Below are positions 25,495-33,805 of a stretch of DNA of 43,863 nucleotides, one piece after another. Below the pieces are notes generated by a model. It saw only the letters and a program-made list of their open reading frames with translations, was not told where the DNA came from and did not search any database. Each line of letters begins with the position of its first letter. The first letter of the stretch is position 1. Location of the stretch: assembly GCA_035315065.1 (NCBI GenBank), contig DATFYM010000204.1, positions 1 through 43,863 of the forward strand. The letters are read 5' to 3'. Both the position numbers and the translations under genes were made by a program. The DNA is from DATFYM01 sp035315065. GTDB taxonomy: Bacteria > Acidobacteriota > Terriglobia > UBA7540.

Positions 25495-25794
25495 CTACGT
25501 CCGCGCCTTGGATTTCTCCTCTTGGTAGGCCTGCTTGCCGGCCTCGAGCGCCGCCGACAACTGTTCCTTCTGCTGGGCCACGAGGTCCTTGCCTTTCTCC
25601 ACTACTTCTTCCGCCTGGCGGCGCAGATCTTTGCCCTTCGCTGTTACGTAGTCTTTGCCCTCCAGCGCCTTCTGGGCGATCAGGTCGCGCGTCTCTTCTC
25701 CGGACTTGGGAGCAAACAGAAGCGCGACGATCGCGCCAACTCCCAGCCCCGCCAGAAAATAGACAAATTTGGATCCGCCATTCTCATCGCTCAT
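25495..25794 (-). CDS. YtxH domain protein
   Basis: A 99-residue protein with an N-terminal membrane helix FVYFLAGLGVGAIVALLFAP followed by the YtxH signature KSGEETRDLI and a charged Lys/Glu-rich helical tail. YtxH proteins belong to general stress regulons; their biochemical role is unknown. It is a paralogue of the gene at 25943, sharing the LAGxGxGAxxALLFAPxSGEETR core. GAGGT lies before the ATG. Middle gene of a three-gene minus-strand operon. Confidence 0.88.
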   Translation of the reverse strand: MSDENGGSKFVYFLAGLGVGAIVALLFAPKSGEETRDLIAQKALEGKDYVTAKGKDLRRQAEEVVEKGKDLVAQQKEQLSAALEAGKQAYQEEKSKART

Positions 25795-25942
25795 AACAAC
25801 CTCACCTCTCTCAGAAATTACGGATCAGGGTTAAGGGTTAGCCGCGAACACTCTCCGCCGCATCAGGCTCGCCCATGCGACCTTCCCCGGTGGCGGTGGC
25901 TAGGGTCTGTGACCCCTCGTCCCTTAGCGCTAAATCCTATTG

Positions 25943-26212
25943 TCAGATGACCGCTACCTTTTCGGCGAAAGTTCGCCCAGCTTCGGCAATCCTCTCCGCT
26001 TTCTTCCGGCCCTTTTCTACGTAATCCTCGGCCTGCTGGCGCAACTCGCGCGTCTTGTCCGCGATGTAGTCCCGACCCTCGCCCGCTTTCTTCCCAATCA
26101 GCTCGCGGGTTTCTTCGCCCGAGCGCGGGGCAAACAGAAGCGCAATCACCGCTCCAATCCCGATCCCCGCGAGCAGGAAAGTCACTTTTGTGCCTAGGTT
26201 GTCGGAAGCCAT
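25943..26212 (-). CDS. YtxH domain protein (paralogue)
   Basis: This 89-residue protein opens with membrane helix VTFLLAGIGIGAVIALLFAP and RSGEETRELIGKK, with a basic amphipathic tail. It is the first gene of the YtxH-YtxH-DUF948 operon. GGGAGG is 8 bases upstream of ATG 26212. The 148-base gap to the second YtxH gene holds no further frame. Tandem duplication of a YtxH gene is the simple explanation of the pair. Confidence 0.88.
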   Translation of the reverse strand: MASDNLGTKVTFLLAGIGIGAVIALLFAPRSGEETRELIGKKAGEGRDYIADKTRELRQQAEDYVEKGRKKAERIAEAGRTFAEKVAVI

Positions 26213-26321
26213 GGTCTAACCTCCCTAACGTTCCATTTGCCTGCCGTAAATCACTCCTACGCCCCACCCAAGCCGCAAGGTGCGGGCAGGTCGTCCACCA
26301 CGTACAACACCTGCACAATTG

Positions 26322-26350
26322 TATGTATCAGTTTGGCAGGCCATGGTCAA
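26322..26350 (-). promoter_or_regulatory. Putative promoter of the YtxH operon
   Basis: On the minus strand TTGACC (26350-26345), 17 bases, TACATA (26327-26322) precedes the first YtxH gene by about 110 bases. It is a fair sigma70 match; no sigmaB-like site was noticed. Confidence 0.4.
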
Positions 26351-26722
26351 GACAATAGTTATAAATAGACCGGTCAGTCGGTTTAACATGTTCACGCTGG
26401 AGTGGGATGGAAGGGGAGGGTGGCTCCTGGTTTGCTTCACCGGCGCAGGATGTTCCAGCTTGTCAGGGCCGGCGCGGGAGCGAAATCGAGATGGGCTGCA
26501 CGCTGATTAACAAGACTGTTAACACTCTCCGGACAAATCAACCCTCCAGCCCGTTGAGACAGCGAGCCGGGCGCCACGCCAAGGCACACCACCACGGCTT
26601 CGTGCCGACCGACCAGCACTCGCCAGCGGGGATGAACCGGCGTGCCCCGCGCCAGCCTACGCGGGTAGACATCAGATAACTAGACCACAGCCCGGAACGT
26701 ACGCTCCGAGCCGACCGGTAGT
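26351..26722. other. Intergenic region with operator-like inverted repeats
   Basis: No gene is evident. It holds GACCGGTC (26368-26375) within TAGACC-N8-GGTTTA, which resembles TetR-type operators, and a perfect TTAACA-AGAC-TGTTAA (26507-26522). No TetR gene is in the window. The rest shows nothing I can name. Confidence 0.3.
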
Positions 26723-27235
26723 CTAGGTTGCGGGAGTACCTTCGGCCACCGGAGCTCCACCCGTCAACTTGGCCCGAAGTTCAGCCTTTTCGCGCTCCTG
26801 GTCTTTGACGAGTTCGGAAAGAGCGCGGCACTGCTCCTCCCGCTTCTTCGCGTCCGCCTCGAGCCGAGTCACCTGGCGATGGAGGCGAGCGTTTTCGCGG
26901 CGCAGGAGCGTCAATCCCTGATTGCCCCACTGGGAAGCAGCCAGACGCGCGCCTTTGATTCCTCCCGGAATCTTGAGCACCGCGTTACCGGCGAGCAGTG
27001 GTGACACCTGGGCCTGGGTCTGGCGGATGAGACCATCCAGTTCCTTGCGCTCCGCTCCCGGCGGGCAGAGTTCCCGCAACGCGAGCAGTCGCGCCAGGTC
27101 CGGATTGTTCCGGCCCCGCTCCCAATGCTGGATCGCGCCCTTGGTGGCGTTCAGGATGCGCGACAGACCTTCCTGACTCAATTGCAGCCGGGTTCGTACC
27201 CGGCGGATCACTTTTGCGGCATTCAGTGCAGCCAT
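26723..27235 (-). CDS. XRE-family DNA-binding protein with C-terminal coiled coil
   Basis: This 170-residue protein has a compact helix-turn-helix at residues 8-60 (RTRLQLSQEGLSRILNATKGAIQHWERGRNNP), a Gly-rich linker, and a strongly predicted coiled coil from about 108 (LLRRENARLHRQVTRLEADAKKREEQ). The coil suggests dimerisation or a protein partner. Divergent promoters separate it from the small Cys/His protein and the excisionase-like gene, a typical layout for a regulator controlling its neighbours. No sensor domain is visible. Confidence 0.83.
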   Translation of the reverse strand: MAALNAAKVIRRVRTRLQLSQEGLSRILNATKGAIQHWERGRNNPDLARLLALRELCPPGAERKELDGLIRQTQAQVSPLLAGNAVLKIPGGIKGARLAASQWGNQGLTLLRRENARLHRQVTRLEADAKKREEQCRALSELVKDQEREKAELRAKLTGGAPVAEGTPAT

Positions 27236-27269
27236 GGTTGGTAGCCTATGTCCCCTTGAAATATTTTTC

Positions 27270-27323
27270 TTGACAAATTCCAGCCTCTAGCCTACTATAT
27301 CAGAATCCGGGTCAGCCTGTCAA
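27270..27323. promoter_or_regulatory. Overlapping divergent promoters
   Basis: Plus strand: TTGACA (27270-27275), 17 bases, TACTAT (27293-27298). Minus strand: TTGACA (27323-27318), 18 bases, TATAGT (27299-27294). The two -10 elements overlap on opposite strands, so firing should be mutually exclusive. The minus promoter would serve the XRE gene with a leader of about 50 bases. The plus promoter leaves about 340 bases to the next clear start at 27641. Confidence 0.6.
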
Positions 27324-27640
27324 GACTCTTTCTCCCGGAAAGTTCGGGAGTCAGAGATTGGCGGCCGTCGTGATTACTAAATATGGACTGTACCCTAGCA
27401 GTATCGAAAGATCAAGCTATTATTCGGAGTGGCAACTACAACGCTACCCAACAGGCGCTGGGGGTCTCAGTTCGGTGTGCGCCTCCACAGCCTCAACCAC
27501 GAAGCGCCAGCGAAACGGGCGGTTGCGGCCCCGCCGACTCCGGTCCCGTAACTTTGCCCTTACGCCCCCAGTTGGTATTTTTCACCGGCCGCTCGCTGAT
27601 GCGGCCGGAATCATGCATCCCCCGCACGGAGGAAATAAAA

Positions 27641-28057
27641 ATGACAGTCGCGCCCAATCGCCCAGGACTACCGGGCAAGCAACTCTTACCCGAGAGCCTG
27701 CAAACCGTGAACCTATCCCCCGCGAGCACCAGCCCGCCGCCGTTGTTGCCTTCGGCGGAAAGCGCTTCAAACCGGGCCATCTCGATTCCACCCGCCAAGA
27801 GGCCGGTTAGGATCGAAGCCCGACGATGCGTCGAAAGAGGATGCATCTACCCAGCCGGCCCTGGCGAAAGTGGAAGGTGTCTTCAGCACCAACGCCAGCA
27901 ACGTGAGCCCGCGCTCTTCCACTCCCGTCAGCCATCCATGATCCTCCTGGATTGCGCCAAGTTCGGCCTGCCCGAGGAGGAGCCCGAAGACTCGCGCTTC
28001 CGTGACCGGCGCCGTCTTGCGGCGCAACGGGAAGCGTTCTTGGGTGGTGCAGCGTAG
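27641..28057 (+). CDS. Small Cys/His-motif protein of unknown function
   Basis: The start is well supported: GGAGG lies 8 bases before ATG 27641. The 138-residue product has a Pro/Ser-rich N-terminal half, then a possible zinc-binding motif (CVERGC, 11 residues, GRCLQH) and a charged C-terminal section (LLDCAKFGLPEEEPEDSR, RDRRRLAAQREAF). I do not recognise a family. It is followed 27 bases later by an excisionase-like HTH gene, and the two may be one unit. The 400-base leader before it (27236-27640) holds the divergent promoters and no other gene. Confidence 0.62.
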   Translation: MTVAPNRPGLPGKQLLPESLQTVNLSPASTSPPPLLPSAESASNRAISIPPAKRPVRIEARRCVERGCIYPAGPGESGRCLQHQRQQREPALFHSRQPSMILLDCAKFGLPEEEPEDSRFRDRRRLAAQREAFLGGAA

Positions 28058-28084
28058 CACGACTACTGCCGGGAGAGCAAGACA

Positions 28085-28366
28085 ATGACGATGCCAGCTT
28101 TTTCGCCCTTGAAACCGCATGTCCTGCCTTCGTCGCCGCCCAGGGGTGCGCCGCAGCCTGGTAAGCCGGAAGATCCGATGCTTTCCCCGGCCAACGCCTG
28201 GCGCATCCTCTGCACGCGCACGGGAGGCGCAGTCTCCAGGGCTACCTTCTATCGCTGGGTTGCCAGCGGAAGGGTGTTCTCGATTCGAGTCGGGCATAAG
28301 TTCTCGATTCCATGGTCCGCGCTCGAAGAAATCATCAAGCAGTGCCTGGCGGGTGAGCGGTTCTAG
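28085..28366 (+). CDS. Excisionase-like helix-turn-helix protein
   Basis: A 93-residue protein with a Pro-rich leader and then a winged-helix-type motif (TFYRWVASGRVFSIRVGHKFSIPWSALEEII), the layout seen in the excisionase/MerR-like HTH_17 family: helix, RVG, then hydrophobic strand. These bind DNA in phage-type excision or as small regulators. The gene overlaps the 3' end of the TIGR01777 epimerase on the other strand by 32 bases. No integrase is near, so a regulatory role is as likely as excision. Confidence 0.68.
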   Translation: MTMPAFSPLKPHVLPSSPPRGAPQPGKPEDPMLSPANAWRILCTRTGGAVSRATFYRWVASGRVFSIRVGHKFSIPWSALEEIIKQCLAGERF

Positions 28367-29285
28367 AGAGTCGCTCACCCCCAGCGGCTTTCTCCGAGAG
28401 GTGTCGCAATGCGCCCTCCAAGTCGGGGAAGCGAAACTGGTAACCCGAGGCGACTAACCGCGCCGGCTCGACGCGCTGGCTTGCGAGGAGAAGCTCGTTG
28501 GCCATCTCGCCCAAAGCGAGCTGCGCGGCGAACGCCGGCAGGGGAAAGAGCGTGGGGCGGGAAAGCACCCGTCCCAGTGCTTTGGTGAACTCGCGGTTGG
28601 TGACCGGCGCGGGAGCAACGGTGTTCAGTGGCCCCCGCAGGCAGTCTGTGGTCAGAGCGTGGTGAATCGCACCGATGACGTCGTCGAGATCGATCCAGCT
28701 CATATACTGCCGGCCGTTTCCGATGACGCCGCCGGCGCCCATGCGGAAGATCGGAAGCATCTTGGCTAGTGCGCCTCCGGCCATGCTTAGAACCATCCCG
28801 GTGCGCAAGTGAACGACGCGGATTCCCCGGTCTTCCGCAGCCTTGGTCGCCGCCTCCCAGGCGATGCAAACCTCGGGGAGAAATCCAGAGCCAGGCGGGC
28901 TCTCTTCTCGCAGCACCTCGTCTCCGCGGTTCCCGTAGTATCCGATCGCCGAAGCCGACACCCAAACTCGCGGCGGCCTTGCCAATCGCGCCAATGACGC
29001 ACTCAGGAGGCTCGTCCCCCTTACCCGACTGTCGCGGATCTGCTGCTTCTGTGTTGCCGTCCATCGCCCGGCGGCAATGTTTTCGCCGGCGAGATGCACC
29101 ACGCCATCGAGGCCTTCAAGCGCGGCCTCGTCGATCGTCCCCGAGCGGGGATCCCAGTGGACCCCATCCGCATCGGACGCGGAACCGGGGCGGACCAACC
29201 GGATTACTTCGTTCCCTCGGCTGGAAAGCAGCGGTGCAAGCGCCGCGCCGATTAGCCCCGTCGAGCCCGTGATCAGGATTTTCAT
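28335..29285 (-). CDS. TIGR01777 family SDR epimerase (YfcH-like)
   Basis: A 316-residue Rossmann-fold protein starting MKILITGSTGLIGAALAPLL with the GxxGxxG dinucleotide-binding motif. VHLAGENIAAGRW, SASAIGYYG (active-site Tyr in GYYG) and SWIDLDDVIGAI mark the TIGR01777/YfcH subgroup. Its substrate is unknown; in other bacteria it has been placed near cell-division inhibitor-type genes. GGAGGT precedes ATG 29285 by 6 bases. The last few dozen bases overlap the convergent excisionase-like gene. Confidence 0.9.
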   Translation of the reverse strand: MKILITGSTGLIGAALAPLLSSRGNEVIRLVRPGSASDADGVHWDPRSGTIDEAALEGLDGVVHLAGENIAAGRWTATQKQQIRDSRVRGTSLLSASLARLARPPRVWVSASAIGYYGNRGDEVLREESPPGSGFLPEVCIAWEAATKAAEDRGIRVVHLRTGMVLSMAGGALAKMLPIFRMGAGGVIGNGRQYMSWIDLDDVIGAIHHALTTDCLRGPLNTVAPAPVTNREFTKALGRVLSRPTLFPLPAFAAQLALGEMANELLLASQRVEPARLVASGYQFRFPDLEGALRHLSEKAAGGERLSRTAHPPGTA

Positions 29286-29361
29286 CGTTAGACCTCCGGC
29301 CCGCCGACAGCCCTCCAGTGATGGGGTTGATTGTAGTCCGATGATGGCGTTCGAACAAGCT

Positions 29362-30070
29362 TCAAAACGCAAGCCGCGAGGGCACTCCTTCCCGATAATA
29401 GCGGCACCCACCCTGAAGCGGGCAATACTCGCACGACGGCGCCGAGCGGCGGCACAACTCCTGGCCATGGCGACGCAACAGTTGGTGCGCCCGAATGAGC
29501 ACCCGACAGTCCTCCTGGAGTTGGCCTTTGGCCGCCTCCTGTGCCGAACGGTAGGTGGTGGAATAGTTTTTGGATGCCTCGCCGAACCCCAGCCGCACCA
29601 GCGCTCGCAAACCATTGGACTCGAGCGCCAGGGCAGGATAGCTTCTCGAAAACAGCAGGATCTTCTCCGCCCCTGGGTCGCCGATGCCCGGAAACAATCT
29701 GAGCGCCTTCTTGGCCTTCTCCGGCGCTTGTTTCACGACCTTTCGCAGGTCTCCTTCGAACTCGTCGAGGGCGATGCGCGCGATCGCCCGCAACCTTTCC
29801 ATGCGCTGCTCCGGCCGCATTCCGCCTAGCTTGGCCACCTCCCGGAGAGTGGCTGAGGGCGCCGAAAATCGCGACGGGAGTCAGGCCGACCCGCTCGCGC
29901 AAAGCCGCAAAAGCAGCCTGGCGCCGTTCGTCGCTGAGCAGATAGGCCACGTTCTCGAACAAAATCATTTCCAGCGGATCGGTCACTGCGGGAGGTTCGG
30001 GCCGGCCGTACTCCCTCTCAAGCCGGCAAAGAATCGATTCGAAGCGTGTAACGGTTTTGGCAACTGCCAT
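29362..30070 (-). pseudogene. Endonuclease III-like (HhH-GPD, 4Fe-4S) protein with a frameshift
   Basis: The N-terminal part begins at ATG 30070 (VTRFESILCRLEREYG, PLEMILFENVAYLL) and runs in frame to GALS near 29858. The remainder (ATLREVAKLGGM onward) is in another frame; loss of one G in AGCGCC would explain the break. The C-terminus has the iron-sulphur ligands C-x6-C-x2-C-x5-C (CRRSAPSCEYCPLQGGC). The helix-hairpin-helix reads FPGIGDPGAEKILLF, where E. coli Nth has the catalytic Lys, here Pro. The catalytic Asp site reads ALESNGLRAL, with Glu. Glycosylase chemistry of the standard type is therefore doubtful. Reading through gives about 235 residues, normal for the fold. Confidence 0.83.
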
Positions 30071-30169
30071 ACTTCTCCGAGAAAAGTCGAAGGTCCGAGC
30101 GCGAAGGTTATGCTTTTACAGAATGCTGATTCCTGGTCTGTCACAAGCCCATGAGTTATCATCAGGGAA

Positions 30170-30910
30170 ATGTCCGCGCCCGGCCAGCCCGAGATCAGCC
30201 TCGCCCACGCGCTGCGCGAGTGGTGGAAGGACGGCCTCGAGCGGGAGGGCTTTGCTCCTACACTCAAGAGACTCCTCGCCGAGGCGTGGGAGTTTCTGCG
30301 CGACTCTACCCCACAGCGCTGCCGCTCCCGCTGGGGCGACGCCGACTACGATTGGGATTATCGCGTCGACACCACCAGCGCCACTGTTGGCTGGCGCGCT
30401 CGACTGCTGGGCGTGATCCACTCCGGCTATCAGCCCACCGAGCCCGCGCTGTTTCACGAGATGCTGCGCGCTCTCGCCATCCACCACCCGGACTTCACCT
30501 TCGTCGATCTCGGCTCGGGCAAGGGCCGGGCGCTGCTGATGGCTTCCGACTACCCCTTCCGTCGCGTCCTGGGTGTGGAGTTGCTGCCGGAACTAGACCG
30601 CGTGGCGCGCGAGAACATCCATCGCTACCACAGCGACACCCAAAGATGCTTGGCTCTCACATCCATCTGCGGCGATGCCCGCGACTTTGTCTTTCCTCCG
30701 GAGCCCACCGTGCTCTATCTGTTCAACGCCTTGCCGGAGCGCGCCTTGGTGGTGGTGATGGCTAACATGGAGCGCTCCCTTCAACAACACCCTCGCCCGG
30801 TTTACCTGCTTTACCATCATCCTTTGCTCGAACGCGTTCTTTTGCGGACGACAACATGGAAGAGAATCGGAGGCACTCGCCAATACGCTGTCTACTCAAA
30901 TGTCGAATAG
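30170..30910 (+). CDS. Class I SAM-dependent methyltransferase
   Basis: A 246-residue cytoplasmic protein with a central Rossmann fold. Motif I is TFVDLGSGKGRALLMAS (about residue 115), followed by the acidic loop VLGVELLPEL and the motif III-like DARDFVFPPEPTVLYLFNALP. The N-terminal about 100 residues are a helical cap of unknown role. There are no neighbours of related function, so the substrate is not known. The gene starts about 100 bases after the divergent endonuclease-like gene. Confidence 0.85.
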   Translation: MSAPGQPEISLAHALREWWKDGLEREGFAPTLKRLLAEAWEFLRDSTPQRCRSRWGDADYDWDYRVDTTSATVGWRARLLGVIHSGYQPTEPALFHEMLRALAIHHPDFTFVDLGSGKGRALLMASDYPFRRVLGVELLPELDRVARENIHRYHSDTQRCLALTSICGDARDFVFPPEPTVLYLFNALPERALVVVMANMERSLQQHPRPVYLLYHHPLLERVLLRTTTWKRIGGTRQYAVYSNVE

Positions 30911-31183
30911 CAAGACTTCCGTCCCCCATGCCTTCGAAGAGACCGAGCAGCTTCTGCATGCTGTAGCAGGAAAGCAAACCCGCCCGCGATCCGCAACGGC
31001 GACAGCGTGTAGGTCCCCCCAGGGCTTTCTCCCGATCGTGCCGTTGCCACCTCCTTTTCGCAGGGCCCCTTTCCGTCCGTTGGCGTGAAACAATATCACT
31101 TTTTCGCGTGGATGGGTACAATCGCGTGGGAGCCAATTGCGGCATTGCATCATTGGGCAAGCGAGCTGTGGGGCGATCGGACA

Positions 31184-32557
31184 ATGATGACGCGACGACG
31201 TTCGGACCAAAGACCTGTGGGTACACTTCCCGACGACTGCGCAATTTTCTCTGCCGGCGGCCGCCGCAGCTTCCTGCGGGCGGCGTTGGGAGCGGGAGCA
31301 TCACTGTTTCGAGTCCTCTCGCCCTTCCGCCGCCCGGGCCGCTTCGAAAAAGAAGAAGGAGCCAAGAAAGTGAACCTACCTTTGCGCTGGCGACCGCACG
31401 AAGTTGCCAGAATTCCCAGCGGATATCAGGTGGCCGTGGCGGACGTGAACGGCGACGGCCGACCGGACATCCTGGCACTGAGCTCGGAAGCGAGCATCGT
31501 GGAGTGGTACGAGAATCCCGCCTGGGCAACGCACCGGATTACCACGCGCACCCGCAAGAACATCAGCCTGGCGCCGTTTCTTGGGCGCGGACGCCGGTTC
31601 GAGGGCATCGCGCTGGCAGTGGACTTTCACCTGGACGACAGCACGCAGGGCAGCGTATGGTGGGCCGACTCCTCGAGCAACGCTGGCCACCCCGACCAGG
31701 AGTGGGAGTTGCGCCCCATTGCTCAGATTCCCACCTCGCACCGTCTGCGCTGGGCGGACCTCGATGGCGACGGCCGGCTCGAACTGGTGGACGTACCCCT
31801 TCTCGGACCGGGCGCGAAGGCCCCGGATTATCGAGGCGGCGGGCCGATCACGTGGTTCGACGTTCCCGAAGCGATTTTTCGCCACGAGCGTTCGCAGGAC
31901 GATCGCGAGCGCTGGAGGTCGCACCTGATGGATGATTCTTTGAGTGTTGTGCATGGCATTCTGGTTTTCGATTGGGACCACGACGGCCGCGACGAGTTGC
32001 TGACCGCAAGCTTTGAAGGCGTCCACTTGTTTCGCTCGACCGGACGCGGCGGCGAACTGCGCTGGACGAAGGTTCGTCTGGCCGAGGGCGATCAGAACTG
32101 GAAACCCGCCTCGGGCGCAGCTCCCGCCGAGGCGCATCGGGGATCGAGCGAGGTCGGAGTCGGAGAGGTGGCGGGCCACCGGTTCCTGGCCACCATCGAG
32201 CCGTGGCATGGCGATCAGGTGGTGGTCTATTTGCCGGTGGAGCATGCCCGCGCCGACCAGTTGTGGGAGCGTCGCGTGATCGATTCCAGTTTTCGCGACG
32301 GCCACGCCCTCGCTTGCGCCGACTTCGACGGAGACGGCAACGACGAGATCGTGGCGGGATATCGCGGCCCGGGGACGAGCCTCTGCCTTTATCACACATT
32401 GGACGACTCGGGCACGAAGTGGGAGCGCCAGACGCTGGACACGGAGATGGCTGCGTCCGGTGTGGCGATCGCCGACATCAACGGCGACGGGCGTCTGGAT
32501 GTGGTCGCGATTGGCGCATCGACCGGCAACGTGAAGTGGTACGAGAATCTCGGGTGA
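31184..32557 (+). CDS. Tat-exported FG-GAP/VCBS repeat protein
   Basis: At least five calcium-binding loops of the FG-GAP/VCBS type are visible: ADVNGDGRPDILA, ADLDGDGRLELVD, FDWDHDGRDELLT, ADFDGDGNDEIVA and ADINGDGRLDVVA, spread through the whole mature chain. This indicates a seven-bladed beta-propeller. Upstream, GRRSFLRAALGAGASLF matches a twin-arginine signal, so the protein should be folded before export. ATG 31184 or 31187 is preferred; an upstream ATG at 31085 would add about 33 residues without clear function. The function may be adhesion or ligand binding. The gap 30911-31183 holds no other gene. Confidence 0.82.
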   Translation: MMTRRRSDQRPVGTLPDDCAIFSAGGRRSFLRAALGAGASLFRVLSPFRRPGRFEKEEGAKKVNLPLRWRPHEVARIPSGYQVAVADVNGDGRPDILALSSEASIVEWYENPAWATHRITTRTRKNISLAPFLGRGRRFEGIALAVDFHLDDSTQGSVWWADSSSNAGHPDQEWELRPIAQIPTSHRLRWADLDGDGRLELVDVPLLGPGAKAPDYRGGGPITWFDVPEAIFRHERSQDDRERWRSHLMDDSLSVVHGILVFDWDHDGRDELLTASFEGVHLFRSTGRGGELRWTKVRLAEGDQNWKPASGAAPAEAHRGSSEVGVGEVAGHRFLATIEPWHGDQVVVYLPVEHARADQLWERRVIDSSFRDGHALACADFDGDGNDEIVAGYRGPGTSLCLYHTLDDSGTKWERQTLDTEMAASGVAIADINGDGRLDVVAIGASTGNVKWYENLG

Positions 32558-32630
32558 GAAGTGGCGGAGCCTGTGGTTTGCCGCCCGCATTCCTTCTCTG
32601 CCATCATGGTGCAGACCACATGGAGCCTCA

Positions 32631-33626
32631 ATGACCGCGCGACTCGCCATCGTGATGTTTTTGATCGCCGGCCCGGCGCCTGCGGCATGGCCACTCTGGC
32701 CAAGTGTGGATGCGGGTGGCTCGCGGCTCGAAAACCCGCAAACCGAGCAGGCCGCCAATCCGGCATCCGAGGACGCTTATGCAAAGCCTTTGACCAAACA
32801 GCAGATCAGGGACCTGGTCGCTGCCGGCATGAACAGCGCGAAGCTGGCTCCGATAGTGGTGCGGCGGGGAATCGATTTCGACCCGACGCCGGCGGACTTG
32901 GCCGCTTTGCGAAGGGCGGGAGCGACGGAGGCGCTCATCAAGGCTTTGGGCGACGCCCCTCAATTCTCTCCGCCGGCGAGCGTGCCGCCGGATAGAGGAG
33001 TTCGGGAAGTTGCGCCCGCGCCGCCAAGCAGAGAGTCCCAACCGGCTTCGTCGGGGTCGGCGCCGCTCGACAAGTTGAAACTCCTGCGCCTGGTGGTCCG
33101 CGAAACGCCCAACGCGCGCATCCTGGACCTGATCGAGACAGCGGGCCTGGATTTTACGCCCACCGACGAGTTCCTGGACACCCTTCAAATCGCCGGGGCC
33201 GACGAAGCTGTGCGCGCGGCCGTGGGTAGCTTGGCGCCGAGCAAATCTCATGCGCCCGCAAACTTCTCCGCCGCATCGCGCCAGCCGGAGACAGCGCGGC
33301 AAGTGGACAATGAGAAAGACCGGATCTATCAGGCAGGGGAAGATATCACGCCGCCCAAGGGTATTTACACGCCCGCAGCACCCTACACCGAACAGGCTCG
33401 CCGGCAAAGAATTGAGGGTACGGTGGCGCTCGACATCATCGTGGAGCCCTCCGGCAACGTGTCCGACTTGAAGGTGGCGGAATCGCTGGACCCGGGTTTG
33501 GACGCGAGCGCTGTCAAGACCGTTCGCAACTGGAGATTCGAGCCCGCCACGCGCGACGGGCGAGCGGCGCGCGTGGCCGTTCACGTGGAGATCAGTTTTA
33601 AGCTCCGCGAATCCCAAAAGCCGTAG
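32631..33626 (+). CDS. TonB C-terminal-domain periplasmic protein with duplicated domain
   Basis: A 331-residue protein with an N-terminal signal or membrane segment (ARLAIVMFLIAGPAPAAWP). Residues about 52-105 and 143-200 are related to each other (LTKQQIRDLVAAGMNSAKL..GIDFDPTPADLAAL and LDKLKLLRLVVRETPNARI..GLDFTPTDEFLDTL), an internal duplication of about 53 residues. The C-terminal about 90 residues form the TonB energy-transducer fold (PYTEQARRQRIEGTVALDII, VKTVRNWRFEPA). A classic Pro-rich spacer is short, so it may be a periplasmic TonB-like partner rather than a standard ExbBD-coupled TonB. Confidence 0.82.
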   Translation: MTARLAIVMFLIAGPAPAAWPLWPSVDAGGSRLENPQTEQAANPASEDAYAKPLTKQQIRDLVAAGMNSAKLAPIVVRRGIDFDPTPADLAALRRAGATEALIKALGDAPQFSPPASVPPDRGVREVAPAPPSRESQPASSGSAPLDKLKLLRLVVRETPNARILDLIETAGLDFTPTDEFLDTLQIAGADEAVRAAVGSLAPSKSHAPANFSAASRQPETARQVDNEKDRIYQAGEDITPPKGIYTPAAPYTEQARRQRIEGTVALDIIVEPSGNVSDLKVAESLDPGLDASAVKTVRNWRFEPATRDGRAARVAVHVEISFKLRESQKP

Positions 33627-33639
33627 AAGGTGTGAAACC

Positions 33640-33771
33640 AATTGCGAAGGAGCTTCCAGCACAGAGACACAGAGGCGCAGAGAAAAATGGGAGACGTCCG
33701 GAAACAAATGGCATCTTCATGTGATCCTCGTGCTCCTCTCTGTGTATCCGTGTCTCCGCGTCTAATTCTCC
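33640..33771. repeat. Palindromic repeat with inverted octamer arrays
   Basis: CACAGAGA, CACAGAGG, CGCAGAGA (33660-33683) are three 8-base words. TCTCTGTG, TATCCGTG, TCTCCGCG (33737-33760) are three more, essentially their reverse complement. The 53-base centre has no gene. The flanks (GGAGCTTCCA before, CTAATTCTCC after) match the diverged copy at 62-183, so this is a dispersed family. Confidence 0.85.
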
Positions 33772-33805
33772 ACACCCCTCACACCTCCGTAGCACAAGGG
33801 CATTC

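Noticed and set aside
24880..25950. 356-codon open frame on the plus strand
   Set aside because: Antisense to the DUF948 and YtxH genes, which have ribosome sites and family motifs.
26351..26722. tRNA or small structured RNA
   Set aside because: No cloverleaf or TTCGA-type T loop could be found by eye; only short operator-like inverted repeats.
27358..27810. 150-codon plus-strand frame
   Set aside because: Overlaps the 27641 gene in another frame, lacks the GGAGG site, and is basic low-complexity sequence.
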